Below, piece after piece: positions 6,301-7,693 of a stretch of DNA of 7,693 bases (the stretch's first letter is position 1; each line of letters begins with the position of its first letter). The notes beneath the pieces are model-generated. The model saw only the letters and a program-made list of their open reading frames with translations. It had not been told where the DNA came from and did not search any database. Position numbers and translations under genes: made by a program. The stretch covers positions 1 through 7,693 of the forward strand of contig CASFMG010000115.1 in assembly GCA_949295755.1 (NCBI GenBank). Reading direction: 5' to 3'. This DNA is from an uncultured Christensenella sp. (GTDB taxonomy: Bacteria > Bacillota > Clostridia > Christensenellales > UBA1242).

Positions 6301-7693
6301 AACAACAGGTAAAGATACATCAGCATTTGATGTTTGCTTATCGTCTACTAAGGCAACTGAATCCAATTCATAAATAGTTTGAGTACCTGCGTTGTAAATT
6401 GGATTATACCTTGCAACAATGGTTATATAGAATACAAATTCATATCCATAATCATCAACAAATCTTAAATCAACATTAGCATTGCCAAACTCCAAATCGT
6501 CAAATTTTAAAGCAAGATCCATATTTAAATCTGTTTGTTGTCTTTTTTCAACATATTCTCCACCCTGGTCAATCAAGATATTAAAATATGGAGCAATATT
6601 ACCACTTACGGCACCAACAATATCATTTGTATGCGCAATATAAATATAATTTTCTGCCGGATTTGTGCTTCCCGCTTTTGACATAGTTAAAAATGAAGTT
6701 GAAGTAATCAAACATCTATTAACTTGACTATTTATCGTTTTGTCATGATTGTAAAGCATAGGTTCTGTGTAATCATTTTTTATAACAAAACTAAATGAAT
6801 AGGTTTTAGAGATTATATTATTGTATGTCACAATAATATCCAAAGTAACATTAACTTCTTTGTTTGGAGCACCCATTGCTAAAAATGTATAGTCATAAAT
6901 AATGTTATTAGAATTGGTATATTCAGTTGTTCTTAAATAACCTTTCTCATTACCTTGAACATTTTTCAATCCCAAACTAAATGTGGTTGATGAGAAATCG
7001 CTTTCAGTATAATACACACTATTTGAAATTCTCTTCATATTTATTAAAGACGAATAATTTTTATCAGTTGAACTATCAACTGTTCTTTTTAAAATCGATG
7101 TGCTTTGACCTGTTGAAAGGTTTATATTATCTTGAATATCAAAGGCAATATCAAATATATAATCAACGTGATAAGTACCAACATTCAAAGATTGCGTCCC
7201 ATAATTAACTATAATGCTTTGTGTCAATTTGCCTTCGTTTAAAGCCCCAACATTTAATTGTTCTTTATCAATTATATTGTAAGCCTTATAAAAATCTACT
7301 TGTTTACCAGCATATGTCAATCCAACTCTTGATGTTATGTTTATATCATAAAGTTCAAAGTTTTCTGTTTCAAATTTAACATAATTATCGCCATTTAATG
7401 TATACAATTCATAAACTAAATCATTGTTTAACAAATCGTCATTATTTGATAATGTAACAAATGTATCTAATTGAATTCCCTGCATATCTGGTGCTATGTG
7501 TACCATTGTATTATCATTTCTAAGTGCAATTCCACCAAGTGATAAAAACTTAATATACATATCTTGTTCTATAATAGATTGCTCGGTTATTTTAAATGAA
7601 ACATTAACTTTTGTAGTAACATTATCATTTGTTCCAATGTAAATAATTTCAGGGTTTAACTCTGCATTTTGTTTATTTTCTGTTAAGAAATTA
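3337..7693 (-). CDS. Large beta-strand-rich repeat protein, probably surface or secreted (5' partial)
   Basis: The frame has no stop codon from its TAA at 3337-3339 to the right edge, so 1,451 residues are visible and the N-terminus, including any signal peptide, is missing. The Met at 7560 is internal: 44 further sense codons lie upstream, and no ribosome binding site is needed there. The protein is rich in N, S, T, D, I, V and Y, has only four Cys and no hydrophobic helix, and reads as alternating beta strands. Similar strand-turn-strand segments recur near 6755-6860, 6393-6479, 6022-6108, 4660-4755 and 3340-3432, the first three about 125 residues apart. A segment near 4771-4812 (SIDENGQITLPEG) resembles the D-x-x-G-x-I turn of bacterial Ig-like (BIG2-type) domains. 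Stacked Ig-like modules in an adhesin or envelope protein are therefore inferred, not proven. The protein ends on a strand (KTFTVTV) with no LPxTG or membrane anchor. No enzyme motif was seen and the family is not recognised. Confidence 0.8.
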   Translation of the reverse strand, partial: NFLTENKQNAELNPEIIYIGTNDNVTTKVNVSFKITEQSIIEQDMYIKFLSLGGIALRNDNTMVHIAPDMQGIQLDTFVTLSNNDDLLNNDLVYELYTLNGDNYVKFETENFELYDINITSRVGLTYAGKQVDFYKAYNIIDKEQLNVGALNEGKLTQSIIVNYGTQSLNVGTYHVDYIFDIAFDIQDNINLSTGQSTSILKRTVDSSTDKNYSSLINMKRISNSVYYTESDFSSTTFSLGLKNVQGNEKGYLRTTEYTNSNNIIYDYTFLAMGAPNKEVNVTLDIIVTYNNIISKTYSFSFVIKNDYTEPMLYNHDKTINSQVNRCLITSTSFLTMSKAGSTNPAENYIYIAHTNDIVGAVSGNIAPYFNILIDQGGEYVEKRQQTDLNMDLALKFDDLEFGNANVDLRFVDDYGYEFVFYITIVARYNPIYNAGTQTIYELDSVALVDDKQTSNADVSLPVVIESRDGTNNVSVSDSNISVLVKIKDQNGDFVQNSSNTDVEYSKISFTMELIQEKYFVNGTSFNGYLSITFYNSSSSTNKAIDVPIILKQRYYLQTVEEPTYVRDGVPFSLLDVVDIVDSKNSVSVGERYIEDTNTAYIKYTLNKKDDSNIISLDKLTESITLGIEAKNTLNNQLFRKPLNVEGNEIYADLNSMFSLSTIENYEFYLIYWPLDTSSTTSGYEYFKVGDKKYQISLQPNAQSDIVEFTVNENNEDVTYQIQIENSIIVEDINFVIGLRELTNNQFINVYFITQSSELKSMQILCNVNEKVTYSLFENGIISNGQKVSLYTSANRNYINGLSNDDLARLKGVAFSGQNIKNYTMTLKMTDDPDFANSSQSYKEEQLNVHVSYGLRNGVYQKETDFSTNVRVTLKYIEVNTILAYGSGTLRFVDSYSNNKITLENWAGTTSRPFTLVTGYTNATSAWANEDLNVSSHANTQENNDLTFAINTSQSSDGNSGVSIDENGQITLPEGYDSNNSYIAIDIKVKYGSGNYSKLISTVLVAPREINPTKVTLKTKSLLYTNNGDKKQVSYDNVLKLINVTDDNGNSLNVDNIKDKLTISVNDNVISSGSILDVSGSSCSLKVTVKDSQTFTFNDIVLTDKEFEENSLVTISSYNFYYSLNIPTLQSVYDELLGKVIFKNIYGENITARARFSLTYGQNNNGYICEGTDGQIENGQTNVYVYTFKYNDIVMGVVNVNVYLQNDMNTMQISQDISSNNQAVLTDMYNGSMTLYELKANMSEDDETEDVQSTENVNITFKNLNILGYKEITSIKGTNYHYIDVSNFDFDSSSTRIFTNNANLTQNDFVIDTITTEQGDKTMLVVKNLSIENAIIHLHNDNSNESENLTFVYINEAEVDKEINNVFDLIGELNNFADTSVLSVRLSSNNPNIDKYVSLTYSQDKGYELNIIKESSEGYNFNLEIYYSFMDNLTNEVKEIVYYEKTFTVTV

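Noticed and set aside
6129..6326. Minus-strand frame of 65 codons inside the large gene
   Set aside because: It is an out-of-frame overlap with the large beta-rich protein, its product has low complexity, and it has no independent signals.

Overview
The window is very AT-rich DNA in which every supported gene lies on the minus strand. Read in transcription order (right to left) it holds the 3' part of a very long gene for a beta-strand-rich, probably extracytoplasmic protein, a cardiolipin synthase gene, a structured non-coding interval, a DUF975-like membrane protein gene and a small gene with one Sel1-like repeat. The gene content (a two-HKD cardiolipin synthase with a two-helix N-terminal anchor, a DUF975-type protein), the AT bias, the purine-rich ribosome binding sites and the exclusive use of TAA stops fit an uncultured low-GC Bacillota, such as a gut Clostridia or Bacilli lineage. 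The Trp codons that were checked are TGG, so nothing suggests the Mollicutes UGA=Trp code. The species cannot be fixed from this window.

Layout: 3337-7693 is one open frame that runs off the right edge, so the first Met in the window (at 7560) is internal and the true start lies outside. A compact intrinsic terminator (3298-3330) follows its stop codon. Only 23 nt beyond that hairpin, cls starts (3274-1808). Next comes a 338-bp gap (1470-1807). Its half next to cls holds a GC-rich, heavily folded element with a perfect 16-bp inverted repeat, an inner 17-bp hairpin and two near-identical 35-bp direct repeats. Its half next to the DUF975-like gene is about 12% GC and probably carries that gene's promoter. 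The DUF975-like gene (1469-762) and the Sel1-like gene (714-67) are 47 bp apart and may be cotranscribed.

Functionally the window concerns the cell envelope: a large surface-type protein, phospholipid synthesis and an integral membrane protein. No transposase, phage gene, CRISPR array, tRNA or rRNA was found. The least explained part is the folded repeat element between cls and the DUF975-like gene. No enzymatic or defence system could be recognised beyond this.
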